From assembly GCF_004022485.1 (NCBI RefSeq), contig NZ_CP034951.1, forward strand, positions 3,534,001-3,598,000: 64,000 bases of DNA, given 5' to 3'. The stretch comes from Aequorivita sp. H23M31. GTDB lineage: Bacteria; Bacteroidota; Bacteroidia; Flavobacteriales; Flavobacteriaceae. Shown piece after piece: positions 27,474 to 35,826 of the stretch (positions are counted from its first letter, which is position 1; each line of letters begins with the position of its first letter). Under the pieces are notes generated by a model. That model ran no database searches. It was given only the letters and a program-made list of their open reading frames with translations, and was not told where the DNA came from. A program made the translations under genes and the position numbers.

Positions 27474-28190
27474 CTATGATTTTTTTGAAACACTTCCAGA
27501 ACTACTTTTGTTAGAATTAACCGAGGTAGGATTGCCCAAGTATTTAATATCCGCTCCGCTGGAAGCATTTGCATCCAATTTTTCCTTGACGTTTACTGTA
27601 ATATCGGCACCACTTGAGGCTTCTGCCTTGCAATTGATGGTAAGAAGGTCCTTTGCATTAAGATGGCTGCCGCTAGATGCTTTGCCCGTGAATGAAGTGG
27701 CTTTTCCAGATATTTTAACATCTGCTCCACTTGAGCTTTCCGCTGTCAGTTCCCTTGAAAAGACTTCTACTTTTAGATCTGCACCGCTGGTAGCTTTTAA
27801 AGCGAGAATTTCACTTTTAATGGTGGAATTCCCTATAATGTCAGCGCCACTGCTTGCTTCAAGTTTAGTTAGTTCGACAAAGGTAACATAGACTTTTTTT
27901 GCCTTGGACCATCCTATGTTTTCGGAAGTAGTAATGTGGAGTTTACCTTCCTTTATGTTTGTTTCTATATATTGTTGAAGGTTTTCGTCGGCTTCCACCT
28001 CAATTTTGTTTTCGGTGCCCTGGGTTAGGTAAACATTTAGACCGGCGCTTCCTCTCACTTCGGTAAAGTTTTCAGAGACAGTCCTTTCTTGGGTTATTAC
28101 GTTGCCATTACCTTTTTTTCCGAGATTAAAACTGCAGGCGCTTAGAATCAGGGAAGCGGCAAGGACAAAAATGAGATTGGTCGTTTTCAT
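27474..28190 (-). CDS. DUF2807 (GIN domain) lipoprotein
   Basis: 238 residues. Lipobox SACS near residue 19 makes it an envelope lipoprotein. The body is a beta-helix-like GIN/DUF2807 domain with repeated SSGAD-type turns (five exact SGAD and two variants between residues about 110 and 235), each marking a coil of the solenoid. Function of the family is unknown. It is the last gene of the DUF4870-PadR-PspC operon, starting 18 bases after the PspC gene, and a terminator follows. Confidence 0.88.
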   Translation of the reverse strand: MKTTNLIFVLAASLILSACSFNLGKKGNGNVITQERTVSENFTEVRGSAGLNVYLTQGTENKIEVEADENLQQYIETNIKEGKLHITTSENIGWSKAKKVYVTFVELTKLEASSGADIIGNSTIKSEILALKATSGADLKVEVFSRELTAESSSGADVKISGKATSFTGKASSGSHLNAKDLLTINCKAEASSGADITVNVKEKLDANASSGADIKYLGNPTSVNSNKSSSGSVSKKS

Positions 28191-28208
28191 GGTTATGGTT
28201 TTTTTGGA

Positions 28209-29918
28209 TTATTGGTTTTTAAAATCTTCTTTTACTTCGTCTTCCCAACTTTTTTGTACCGGAATTAGGGAGTCGGTTTGTTTTTCAACTTCATTGTATT
28301 CCGTGGAATTGGGAGTTTCTGGTTCTACTTTATTTTCCAAACAATCCAAACATTCTGCTCCTCTTTTCGAAATCCTAAAATAGTGCGCTTTATTATCCCA
28401 ACTGCTAAGCTCGTTGAAATTGGAATCAAAGCTGAAATAGGAGGAGGTGTTTTCGTCAGAAGAAATAACCGTTCCATCGGGAACAAAAATAGTTATTTCT
28501 ATTTGTTGATCTCGATATTTATTTTTGGGGTCTGTTATAAAAAATCCATTTAGCTTTAGATGATTGTTGTTGTAATCATACCCGAATTGAATATCCTGAG
28601 CGCGGTTTTTCGCGTCTAGGTAATTATTTCCCTGGGCAGATTTGTCAATAAGAATTTTACCTATTGTGTCGTTATACGATTTGATGTTTATTTGGATATT
28701 TCTTGAATAAATAACCCGTTTATTATCTTGTGTATATTTTATTTCGGAATCTGAGTCTCGACCCAATCTATTTCCAAATTGATTATCTCCGTGAATTGAT
28801 AGGTATAGCGTATCTGGAGAATGAAAGGCCAGGATCTCTTCCTCAATGTAATTACCATCAAAACTTCTTTCCGTGGCTTGCTTGATTCCAAGACCGGTAA
28901 GTCCAATAATAGACAAGGCCCATATTACAATCAACACAATTTTTACCGTTGCGCCCATTGGTTTTAGATTACTAACCAATAGTTTTAGCCCTAAAACAAA
29001 GAGAGCGAAAAATGGAATTCCAATTGCGAATAGACCCAATAAAGCCCATAGCCATAGAGGAACATTGGTTGTGTCGACCATTGCCATATATTCGGTTAAC
29101 TCATTATTGCCCCAAAAATCTATGCTGCCCAGTGTAATAAATCCAATAACTAGCCCTATCAAGGTTAGCAAGGAGATAATAACAATGAATACTCCAATTA
29201 ACTTTGCAAAAACCTTAAAGAGAGTTACGATTACTTCACCCAAACTATCGAAGAATTTGGAAGTTCCGGTTTTGATCTTATTGCCATACTTATCATAATC
29301 TACGTTTTTCACTTTATCGGCAACGTTGTTAAATCCTTCTTTGAATTTGCGTTCAATGTTTGAGATATTAATGGGTTCTCCGGTCATTTTCAATTTGTCC
29401 GAAGTGGTAACTGCTGCTGGAACAAGTATCCACAAGAGAAGGTAGATCAAGATAGGGGAGCCCAATCCCGCCAAAACCAGGAGCACCCATAATAAACGGA
29501 TCCATATGGCATCTACGCCTATATAGTGTCCAAGTCCCGAAGATACTCCACCAATGTATTTATCGTCAATATCCCGATACAATTGTCTATGGGAAGTCTT
29601 GTCTCGTGAACTTGCATTTTTTTGAAATGGGGGAGCATCCTCAAAAATTTCCTCATCCACCTCATAATCCTCTGGTTGGCCCATAACCGCAATAACATCG
29701 TCCAGTTCTCTTAAGGTAATTACCTGCGATTGGAATTCAATCTTTTCAGAGAAAAGTTCGGCAATACGGGCCTCAATGTCCTGCATGATTTCCTCACTGC
29801 CTTCACTGTCTTTTAGTGAATTTCTTATGGCATTTAAATAGCGCGAAAGCTTTCCATAGGCGTTTTCATCAAGGTGAAATGAAAGTCCTGCCAAATTGAT
29901 ATTTACTGTCTTGTTCAT
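28209..29918 (-). CDS. PspC-domain membrane protein
   Basis: 569 residues. After an N-terminal cytoplasmic stretch (1-105) comes a PspC domain (about 108-170, LYRDIDDKYIGGVSSGLGHYIG then a helix). Four more membrane helices follow in 225-365, and the C-terminal 200 residues are a beta-rich, DUF2807-like segment. PspC proteins take part in phage-shock-type envelope stress responses. Its ATG overlaps the PadR stop (ATGA), so translation is coupled. Confidence 0.85.
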   Translation of the reverse strand: MNKTVNINLAGLSFHLDENAYGKLSRYLNAIRNSLKDSEGSEEIMQDIEARIAELFSEKIEFQSQVITLRELDDVIAVMGQPEDYEVDEEIFEDAPPFQKNASSRDKTSHRQLYRDIDDKYIGGVSSGLGHYIGVDAIWIRLLWVLLVLAGLGSPILIYLLLWILVPAAVTTSDKLKMTGEPINISNIERKFKEGFNNVADKVKNVDYDKYGNKIKTGTSKFFDSLGEVIVTLFKVFAKLIGVFIVIISLLTLIGLVIGFITLGSIDFWGNNELTEYMAMVDTTNVPLWLWALLGLFAIGIPFFALFVLGLKLLVSNLKPMGATVKIVLIVIWALSIIGLTGLGIKQATERSFDGNYIEEEILAFHSPDTLYLSIHGDNQFGNRLGRDSDSEIKYTQDNKRVIYSRNIQINIKSYNDTIGKILIDKSAQGNNYLDAKNRAQDIQFGYDYNNNHLKLNGFFITDPKNKYRDQQIEITIFVPDGTVISSDENTSSYFSFDSNFNELSSWDNKAHYFRISKRGAECLDCLENKVEPETPNSTEYNEVEKQTDSLIPVQKSWEDEVKEDFKNQ

Positions 29919-30253
29919 TTTGTGTTTTTTTCGCGGGTTACTTTATTGACTGCCTGTTGCAATTCGCTCCAGGTATCGTTTAATTCGGTTAAAAATAGAA
30001 TTCCTTTCTGTGTGAGTGAATAGTACTTTCGTGGTGGTCCGCCAGTAGATTCCTCCCAGCGGTAAGCCAGTAGTCCGGCATTTTTTAACCGGGTGAGCAG
30101 GGGATATATTGTGCCTTCCACTACAAGCATCTTCGCTTCTTTCAATGTTTCAAGAATGTCTGAAGTATAAGCCTCCCCATCTTTTAAGATGGAAAGAATG
30201 CAGAACTCCAAAACCCCTTTTCGCATTTGTGCTTTTGTGTTTTCGATTTTCAT
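29915..30253 (-). CDS. PadR-family transcriptional regulator
   Basis: 112 residues from ATG 30253. Winged-helix domain with the PadR landmarks LEFCILSILKDGEAYTSDI, VVEGTIYPLLTRLKNAGLL and RKYYSLTQKG, then a short dimer helix. No ligand domain. Probably represses its own operon; a palindromic site upstream of the first gene (31065-31087) is a candidate operator. An ATG ten codons earlier (30283) is possible but adds no family sequence. Overlaps the PspC start by four bases. Confidence 0.9.
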   Translation of the reverse strand: MKIENTKAQMRKGVLEFCILSILKDGEAYTSDILETLKEAKMLVVEGTIYPLLTRLKNAGLLAYRWEESTGGPPRKYYSLTQKGILFLTELNDTWSELQQAVNKVTREKNTK

Positions 30254-30301
30254 TTTATTGTTTATTTTATAAGGTAGAGGCAATTCATTGGGAATATGAA
30301 C

Positions 30302-30517
30302 TTAAAAATTCAAATCTTTTGGTTTGCTCATTTCAATTACTTTTAAGGTGTTGATTATTTTATTTCCAATTGCTTTTGGACAATCTTCTGAAATTTGTAC
30401 TGTAATTTCCGGTACTTTATTATTGTTTGCCATTGATAGATCCTCCATTTTATGTGTTACGCTCGAGGCTGTGATCTGGAGAGCGAAAGCCATGAAATAC
30501 CTAATTATTGTATTCAT
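30302..30517 (-). CDS. small protein of the PadR-PspC operon
   Basis: 71 residues of unknown function. Its ATG (30515-30517) overlaps the TGA of the DUF4870 gene (30514-30516) as ATGA, the same arrangement as PadR/PspC in this operon, which argues that it is real. The N-terminal 15 residues are mildly hydrophobic; the remainder (ITVQISEDCPKAIGNKIINTLKVI) looks like a small alpha/beta fold. An internal ATG in front of ANNNKVPEI is an alternative start. Confidence 0.6.
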   Translation of the reverse strand: MNTIIRYFMAFALQITASSVTHKMEDLSMANNNKVPEITVQISEDCPKAIGNKIINTLKVIEMSKPKDLNF

Positions 30518-31023
30518 TTTAGTGACTTTTTTGGTGAAGTTGTTTTTATAAAGGGAATGCATAATGGGTATTGGTAGAGCTCACCCCGATTTGCATGGAT
30601 TGCCGCATTAATTACTGCGTATAATTCAAAAACAAATAAACCTATGAGTAGGATTATTGCTATGCCGAACAAGAGTACATATCCCGAAATATTCTGAATA
30701 GTGCTAAACGAAAAGTATCCATTTCCTGCATCGACCGTTTGCACTAAAGTTATAAAGTCCAACGCAAAAATTAGTGCGAAGGGAAGGCAGATCAAACCTA
30801 TTAGCAAAGTGTAAACCAAAATGCTAAGTTGAAAGTTAAGGGCCTGCCTACCGTGCTCATTTACAAACTCCTTTTCCTTATTAAAAGTCCAAATGAGTAG
30901 GGGAGCGATATAATTAGCAAACGGGAAGAAATACTTAAGCAATGTGGACAAATGGATAAACGATGCCGTAGTCCGCTGATTTTTTTCCTCTGTGACTGAT
31001 AAAGTTGAAAATGTTGTTTCCAT
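30514..31023 (-). CDS. DUF4870 membrane protein
   Basis: 169 residues from ATG 31023. Typical DUF4870: a conserved IHLSTLLKYFFPFANYIAPLLIW helix, NEHGRQALNFQLSI motif and two further helices ending near HANRGELYQYP. Function unknown; the family is often next to PspC or PadR genes. First gene of the operon, with a TATATTTG box 22 bases upstream. An ATG at 31098 would place the start inside the promoter. Confidence 0.88.
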   Translation of the reverse strand: METTFSTLSVTEEKNQRTTASFIHLSTLLKYFFPFANYIAPLLIWTFNKEKEFVNEHGRQALNFQLSILVYTLLIGLICLPFALIFALDFITLVQTVDAGNGYFSFSTIQNISGYVLLFGIAIILLIGLFVFELYAVINAAIHANRGELYQYPLCIPFIKTTSPKKSLK

Positions 31024-31044
31024 ATCTTTGTTTGTTTTCCTATG

Positions 31045-31052
31045 CAAATATA
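31045..31052 (-). promoter_or_regulatory. -7 element of the DUF4870-PadR-PspC operon
   Basis: TATATTTG on the minus strand, exact match to TAnnTTTG, 22 bases before the DUF4870 ATG. The candidate PadR operator lies immediately upstream, over the expected -33 region. Confidence 0.6.
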
Positions 31053-31064
31053 TGTCTAAAAGAT

Positions 31065-31087
31065 AGTAGTGTGTAACGCATAGTACT
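31065..31087. promoter_or_regulatory. candidate PadR operator (imperfect 23-base palindrome)
   Basis: AGTAGTGTG-TAACG-CATAGTACT region: seven of eleven base pairs are symmetric, including the outer four (AGTA...TACT) and the inner TG...CA. It is 13 bases from the -7 box of the operon and also lies 44 bases before the -7-like box of the divergent DUF4442 gene. Confidence 0.4.
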
Positions 31088-31155
31088 GTAATTAACATTT
31101 ATTTAACTAATAGGAAATCAATTTATTGAATATCTTCGTGGTATATCAAGCGCAA

Positions 31156-31608
31156 ATGAAGCTTACGCCCAGTAAAATCAACACCTTTTTGTTTTTTAAA
31201 TTGCCTTCCGCATATATTATGGGAGTAAGGGTAAAATCTATTTCAGAATCCACTTGTTTAACTACTGTAACCTATAGGTGGATAAATCAAAATCCCTTTA
31301 GTTCCATGTTTTGGGCAGTACAGGGAATGGCCGCAGAGCTAAGCACGGGTACAATGGTAATGGCTAAAATAAAACAAAGCGGAAAAAACATTTCCATGCT
31401 CGTTGCCGCCAATAGAGCCACCTTCCATAAAAAAGCAACTGGCAAAATCCAATTTCTTTGTAACGACGGTCATCTATTAGATCAGGCCGTGGAAAGAGCA
31501 ATCAGGACTAAAGAAGGGCAGACCATTTGGATGAAATCTGAAGGTACTAATTCATCGGGCGAAGTAGTTTCCGTATTTGAATTTGAGTGGACAATCAAAT
31601 TGAGATAA
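31156..31608 (+). CDS. DUF4442 hot-dog-fold thioesterase-like protein
   Basis: 150 residues from ATG 31156. Family DUF4442 has the hot-dog fold of acyl-CoA thioesterases; visible features are NPFSSMFWAVQGMAAELSTG, which holds the long central helix, and the beta strands around ISMLVAANRATFHKKATG. Substrate unknown. A TATCTTCG box at 31131-31138 lies 17 bases upstream. Divergent from the PadR operon. Confidence 0.82.
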   Translation: MKLTPSKINTFLFFKLPSAYIMGVRVKSISESTCLTTVTYRWINQNPFSSMFWAVQGMAAELSTGTMVMAKIKQSGKNISMLVAANRATFHKKATGKIQFLCNDGHLLDQAVERAIRTKEGQTIWMKSEGTNSSGEVVSVFEFEWTIKLR

Positions 31609-31844
31609 GATAAATTTCACTATTTATTGGATTTTAGAGGGCATCAAAAAAGCGTTGTTCCAATCTTTAAAATCCGCTACTTCCTTTCCATCAATGGCTT
31701 ATAATATTTGATATAAGTTTAACATATCCAAAAGTAGTGCATTCCTGATAGAATTCAGAAATATTGATTATATTTAAACTGTCATTAAATAAATGTCCTG
31801 TCTATTGAACAACTCTACCTCATCAATTTTAAATTTAATTAGCT

Positions 31845-32042
31845 ATGGCAAGAGCAATGTTTGATTACACCAAAGCTGTACTTTCTAAAGTCAGTTTCGA
31901 TGTAAACTTGTTCTGCAAAGAATTGAAAAAGGCGTTAACCAGGTTGCTTCCTTATGAAATTGAGGAACTGAAACTTTGGATAGACTCTCTTATCAAGCAG
32001 AACCCACAACTGGATAAATGTTTAATCTATTTAAATCCATAA
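31845..32042 (+). CDS. small protein of unknown function
   Basis: 65 residues, predicted as two or three amphipathic helices (YTKAVLSKVSFDVNLFCKELKKAL and YEIEELKLWIDSLIKQNP). No membrane helix or signal. It looks like a conserved flavobacterial small protein but I cannot name it. A strong terminator follows immediately, supporting an independent transcript. Confidence 0.7.
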   Translation: MARAMFDYTKAVLSKVSFDVNLFCKELKKALTRLLPYEIEELKLWIDSLIKQNPQLDKCLIYLNP

Positions 32043-32085
32043 AAAAACGTCGTCTAGAAGTTTAATCTAGGCGACGTTTTTTTTA
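32043..32085 (+). terminator. strong rho-independent terminator
   Basis: Stem ACGTCGTCTAGA/TCTAGGCGACGT (one wobble) with a seven-base loop, flanked by seven A's before and eight T's after. Directly follows the 65-residue protein gene. Confidence 0.92.
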
Positions 32086-32232
32086 TTTTACTTTTCAAGT
32101 TCTATTTTAAAGATTAGGCTTCTCGGATTATTTAATTGCTTGGGCTTCATTTTAAACACGGTGAAGAAAAGGATACAATCAAACTTTCTCCAATCCCGCT
32201 TCTATATCCAGAGGATTTATTTCTTAGATTGC

Positions 32233-32673
32233 TTAAGGTTTATCTTTTCCCTTTCCTTGTCGGTATCGATTAAGTAATTCGCGCTTAAATTTTTCCTCGG
32301 TCTCGTGAAGTTTTATTATTTTTTTGGCCGAAATTATTTTCCGCAGCGCGTTGATCCTTTGCTCCTTAAGTTTTAATATACTGGTTTCTGTAGAGAGATA
32401 ATTGTCCATTATTTTATTGGCATCTTCCTCCGTCAAATTATCGAGTCCTTCCTCCATATGTTCATAAATCTCTTTGTGCTTATTATTACGTAATTCATAA
32501 GCTTGAAATTCAAATTTGTTGTAGACCGGCCAAAATTTTTCAGCCTCAGTAGGGGTTAAACTGAGTTGTTCTGTAATAAAGGCCGTTTTGAGTGCTTTTA
32601 TTTTTTCATATTTTCCTCCTTGGGAATAAGCCCCTGCCGTTACTAGAAGAAATAAAATTATAATGTGTCTCAT
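32233..32673 (-). CDS. Spy/CpxP-like periplasmic protein
   Basis: 146 residues: signal peptide to about residue 18 (AGAYSQ), then a helical protein with LSLTPTEAEKFWPVYNKFE, a variant of the LTxxQ motif of Spy/CpxP periplasmic chaperones and heavy-metal sensors. The C-terminus is very basic. It is third in a row after an ECF sigma factor and a membrane anti-sigma-like protein (spacing 64 bases), so it may report envelope damage to that pair (inference). Confidence 0.75.
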   Translation of the reverse strand: MRHIIILFLLVTAGAYSQGGKYEKIKALKTAFITEQLSLTPTEAEKFWPVYNKFEFQAYELRNNKHKEIYEHMEEGLDNLTEEDANKIMDNYLSTETSILKLKEQRINALRKIISAKKIIKLHETEEKFKRELLNRYRQGKGKDKP

Positions 32674-32737
32674 ACCAAGTTGTTTTTAATAATTATACTT
32701 TAGTGAATTCCACACCAAAATATTTCAAATCAAATGT

Positions 32738-33268
32738 TTAATTTTCTGAAGAATCCATCATAAATAGTTCTTCGTCAGTATTTTCAAGCAGGTAATGTTC
32801 TAAATTTGTTTGGTTTATATACTGATTTCCAAAGGTCTCTAATGGAATCTCATCCGTTTCAAAATACGCACTTAACTCATACAAATCCATATTGAGGTTT
32901 CCGTCTTCAATATATTTATCAATTATTCCTAGTTGAATTGTATCGAGAGTCGACTTTGTGCTGCCTTGGTAATTAAAAATTATTGTCCCAATAAACAAAA
33001 TTGCTGCTACGGCTGCTGCGTAACCAAAATATCTCTTATAACTACTCGATTGGGTCTGAAAAAGAGGGATTACCTTACTTTGTTTCAGAGAAGTAGCATT
33101 GGCTGCAATAACCTTTTCTTCCAAAGTGTCAAAATAACCTTCGGAAACTTTAAAGCCAGAGGATTTTGGAAGTTTTTCTTCATCAATTCGGCCATATAAT
33201 TGCAACTCGAAATCTTCGAAATAATTCTCCGGAGTTTTAAAACCTGATATTTTGATTTCCTTTTTCAT
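32738..33268 (-). CDS. putative membrane anti-sigma factor
   Basis: 176 residues. A cytoplasmic N-terminal half (about 1-78) with repeated GFKTPENYF / GFKVSEGYF segments, one membrane helix (about 79-98, YFGYAAAVAAILFIGTIIF), and an acidic periplasmic C-terminal part ending in many Glu/Asp. The single-pass layout directly after an ECF sigma gene (21-base gap) is typical of anti-sigma factors. No zinc HxxxCxxC motif is present, so this is inferred from position and topology. Confidence 0.65.
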   Translation of the reverse strand: MKKEIKISGFKTPENYFEDFELQLYGRIDEEKLPKSSGFKVSEGYFDTLEEKVIAANATSLKQSKVIPLFQTQSSSYKRYFGYAAAVAAILFIGTIIFNYQGSTKSTLDTIQLGIIDKYIEDGNLNMDLYELSAYFETDEIPLETFGNQYINQTNLEHYLLENTDEELFMMDSSEN

Positions 33269-33289
33269 TCCGAATCTTTGACTTACGAA

Positions 33290-33847
33290 TTAAAGAATGG
33301 TTTCATCGGTTGTTTTTATATATTCGGTAATCTTCTTAACGGCAATGTGGTATGTGCTCTTAAGACCGCCGACAGTGGTGTCAAGAATTTCAGACAACTC
33401 CTCGAAGGTTTGGTCGCTAAAATATTTCATGGTAAAAATAAGCCGCTGGCGTTCTGGAAGCGTTGCAATGGCCTTTTGAAATTTCAACTGTATGGCATCA
33501 CCTTCAAAATACACATCGGTTTCTAGTTTTCGAACAGCGTTATCCTTTAAATTATCAATCGAAATATTATTTTGTTTTGCTTTTTTGGTTAGAAATGTAA
33601 GGGATTCATTGGCCGCAATTCTGTACATCCAAGTGTGAAGCTTGCTCTCGCCTTTAAAGGAATCTATATTTCGAAAAATTTTAATGAAAGTATTTTGGAG
33701 AACATCGTCCGCATCATCATGGTCCAAGACCATATTCCTAATTTGCCAATAAAGACGTTCCTTGTATTGCGAAACAAGTTCACGAAAGGCAGATTCTTTG
33801 TCTGCTTCCGTCTGCAATGCCGTTACCAGTTCTTGTTCTTTAACCAA
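33290..33847 (-). CDS. ECF-type RNA polymerase sigma-70 factor
   Basis: 185 residues with region 2 (WQIRNMVLDHDDADDVLQNTFIKIFRN, about 34-62) and region 4 (LPERQRLIFTMKYFSDQTFEELSEIL, about 132-160). First gene of a run sigma - putative anti-sigma - Spy-like protein. Expected to direct a small envelope-stress regulon; no additional signalling domain is present. Confidence 0.92.
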   Translation of the reverse strand: MVKEQELVTALQTEADKESAFRELVSQYKERLYWQIRNMVLDHDDADDVLQNTFIKIFRNIDSFKGESKLHTWMYRIAANESLTFLTKKAKQNNISIDNLKDNAVRKLETDVYFEGDAIQLKFQKAIATLPERQRLIFTMKYFSDQTFEELSEILDTTVGGLKSTYHIAVKKITEYIKTTDETIL

Positions 33848-33907
33848 TTTATGTGTAATTGGGTTTAAGACTAAAGATAAAGAGAAAAGTTTAATGGTTG
33901 AGTAGAT

Positions 33908-33996
33908 TATTCTCTCTGTGGAACTCCGCGCTTGCTCTGGGAAACACCGTGATATTACTGTTATACAGGGTTGCGCCGAGGTACACAGAGGTTTTT
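33908..33996. repeat. degenerate octad repeat array (CTCTGTGT type)
   Basis: On the minus strand this spacer reads as a chain of 8-base units such as CTCTGTGT, ACCTCGGC, GCAACCCT, ending with CACAGAGA. It fills most of the gap between the ABC exporter stop codon and the sigma factor gene. A similar CCACAGAG-type array lies at 37650-37718. Confidence 0.6.
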
Positions 33997-35826
33997 TTAT
34001 GCCAACGATTGCATTTCTACCAAACTGTAATAAATTCCTTTTTGGTCTAAAAGCTCTTGATGTTTGCCAAATTCTACTATATGCCCTTTGGATAGAACAA
34101 CAATTTTATCCGCATTTTGGATTGTGGATAATCTATGGGCAATGACAATGGAAGTGCGGTTTTTCATCATTTTTTCCAAAGCATCCTGAACCAAACGTTC
34201 ACTTTCCGTATCCAAAGCGGAAGTAGCTTCATCCAAAATCATGATGGGCGGATTCTTAAGAACGGCACGTGCAATACTCAACCGTTGCTTTTGTCCTCCA
34301 CTGAGTTTGTTACCGCTATCGCCGATATTGGTATCGAAACCTTCGGGAAGATCTTTTATAAATTCATAGGAATTGCTGATTTCTGCCGCTTCTTTTAATT
34401 CTGCTTCAGAAGCCAAAGGTTTTCCAAGTTTAAGGTTGTTGGCAACGGTATCATTAAAAAGAATGGAATCTTGGGAAACAATTCCCATAAGACCACGAAG
34501 AGATTTTTTAGAAATATTCTTTATATCAACCCCGTCAATTTCTATACTGCCATAATTTACATCGTAAAAACGTGTGAGTAAATTGGCAATTGTACTTTTT
34601 CCACTTCCGGATTGGCCAACCAGAGCCACAGTTGTTCCTTTCGGGATTTCCAGTGAAAAATCCTTAAGGACATATTGATCTTCGTATTTAAAGGAAACAT
34701 TTTTAATGGAAATGTTATGGTCAAAGCCTATTTTCTCTATTGGATTTTCAATATCCGTAATAGTATTTTCCGCTTCAAGCAATTCCAAAATTCTTTGTGC
34801 CGAACCATTTGCTCTTTTTATTGAATAGCTAGCTTTTGCTATTGCTTTTGCGGGAGTAAGAATATTGTAAGCAAGCATAATATAACCCAGGAAAAAACTC
34901 GCATCTAAAGTACGATCCACAAATACGAGGTAACCGCCATAAATAAGGAGTATGCCAATGGTGATAATTCCTAGAAGTTCACTTAAAGGAGAAGCAGCAT
35001 TCTGGCGGTTCATTACGCTGTTTGAATATTTATAAAACCGCTCGTTACTATCCTCAAACTTTTGTTGGAAAATATTCTCTGCGTGAAAGGCCTTAATAAT
35101 ACGTAATCCGCCCATTGTTTCTTCCAATATGGAAAGAAAAACCCCTTGTTCCGTCTGAACTTTTAAAGAGCCCTTTTTTAGTGATTTTCCAACCTTTGAA
35201 ATCAAAAATCCCGAAATAGGAAGAAAAAGAAAAACGAAGAGCGTCAGTTTTGGGCTGATAAAAAGCATTACTATTAGGGAAGTAAGAATGGTTAATGGCT
35301 CGCGGACAATCATTTCCAGAACAGAGAGTACGGAGTTTTTTACTTCATCAACATCCGCACTTATTCTGGAAATGGTATCACCTTTTCTTTTTTCAGAATA
35401 AAATGCCAGGGGAAATTGAATGACTTTACTATAAAGATCGTTCCTAAGGTCTTTTAAAACACCATTCCTCATAAAAGTGGAATAATACATTGCCAAATAA
35501 TTGCTCAGGTTTTTTAGCAGAAATATGGCGATAATTACTCCTATCATAAACATTAGTACTTTAAAATCTCCGTACTTATTTATGTAATTCACCAAATGAT
35601 AACTCATCGAATCCTGGATATAGGAAGTGAGTTTAGTTATTCCACGATAAACAGGAGCTTGCCCCACCTCTCTTTGATCACTGAATATTACTTGTAATAC
35701 CGGAATTAAAGCCAGAAAGGAAAGAGTGCTAAATACTGCGTAAAGAATGTTAAAGAAAATATTCAGGTAGGCATACCTTTTATAAGGAATGACATAGCGC
35801 AGTATTTTTTTAAAATAACTATTCAT
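33997..35826 (-). CDS. MsbA-like ABC exporter
   Basis: 609 residues: six-helix membrane domain (about 20-320), then an ATPase domain with Walker A GQSGSGKST, LSGGQKQRLSIARA signature, LDEATSALD and the IAHR switch. Closest in layout to lipid-flippase exporters (MsbA); substrate not provable. Its start overlaps the stop of the phosphosugar mutase gene upstream by one base, so they are co-transcribed. Confidence 0.92.
   Translation of the reverse strand: MNSYFKKILRYVIPYKRYAYLNIFFNILYAVFSTLSFLALIPVLQVIFSDQREVGQAPVYRGITKLTSYIQDSMSYHLVNYINKYGDFKVLMFMIGVIIAIFLLKNLSNYLAMYYSTFMRNGVLKDLRNDLYSKVIQFPLAFYSEKRKGDTISRISADVDEVKNSVLSVLEMIVREPLTILTSLIVMLFISPKLTLFVFLFLPISGFLISKVGKSLKKGSLKVQTEQGVFLSILEETMGGLRIIKAFHAENIFQQKFEDSNERFYKYSNSVMNRQNAASPLSELLGIITIGILLIYGGYLVFVDRTLDASFFLGYIMLAYNILTPAKAIAKASYSIKRANGSAQRILELLEAENTITDIENPIEKIGFDHNISIKNVSFKYEDQYVLKDFSLEIPKGTTVALVGQSGSGKSTIANLLTRFYDVNYGSIEIDGVDIKNISKKSLRGLMGIVSQDSILFNDTVANNLKLGKPLASEAELKEAAEISNSYEFIKDLPEGFDTNIGDSGNKLSGGQKQRLSIARAVLKNPPIMILDEATSALDTESERLVQDALEKMMKNRTSIVIAHRLSTIQNADKIVVLSKGHIVEFGKHQELLDQKGIYYSLVEMQSLA

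Noticed and set aside
27409..27891. 160-codon plus-strand frame with SAPLEA repeats
   Set aside because: Antisense image of the SSGAD repeats of the DUF2807 lipoprotein.
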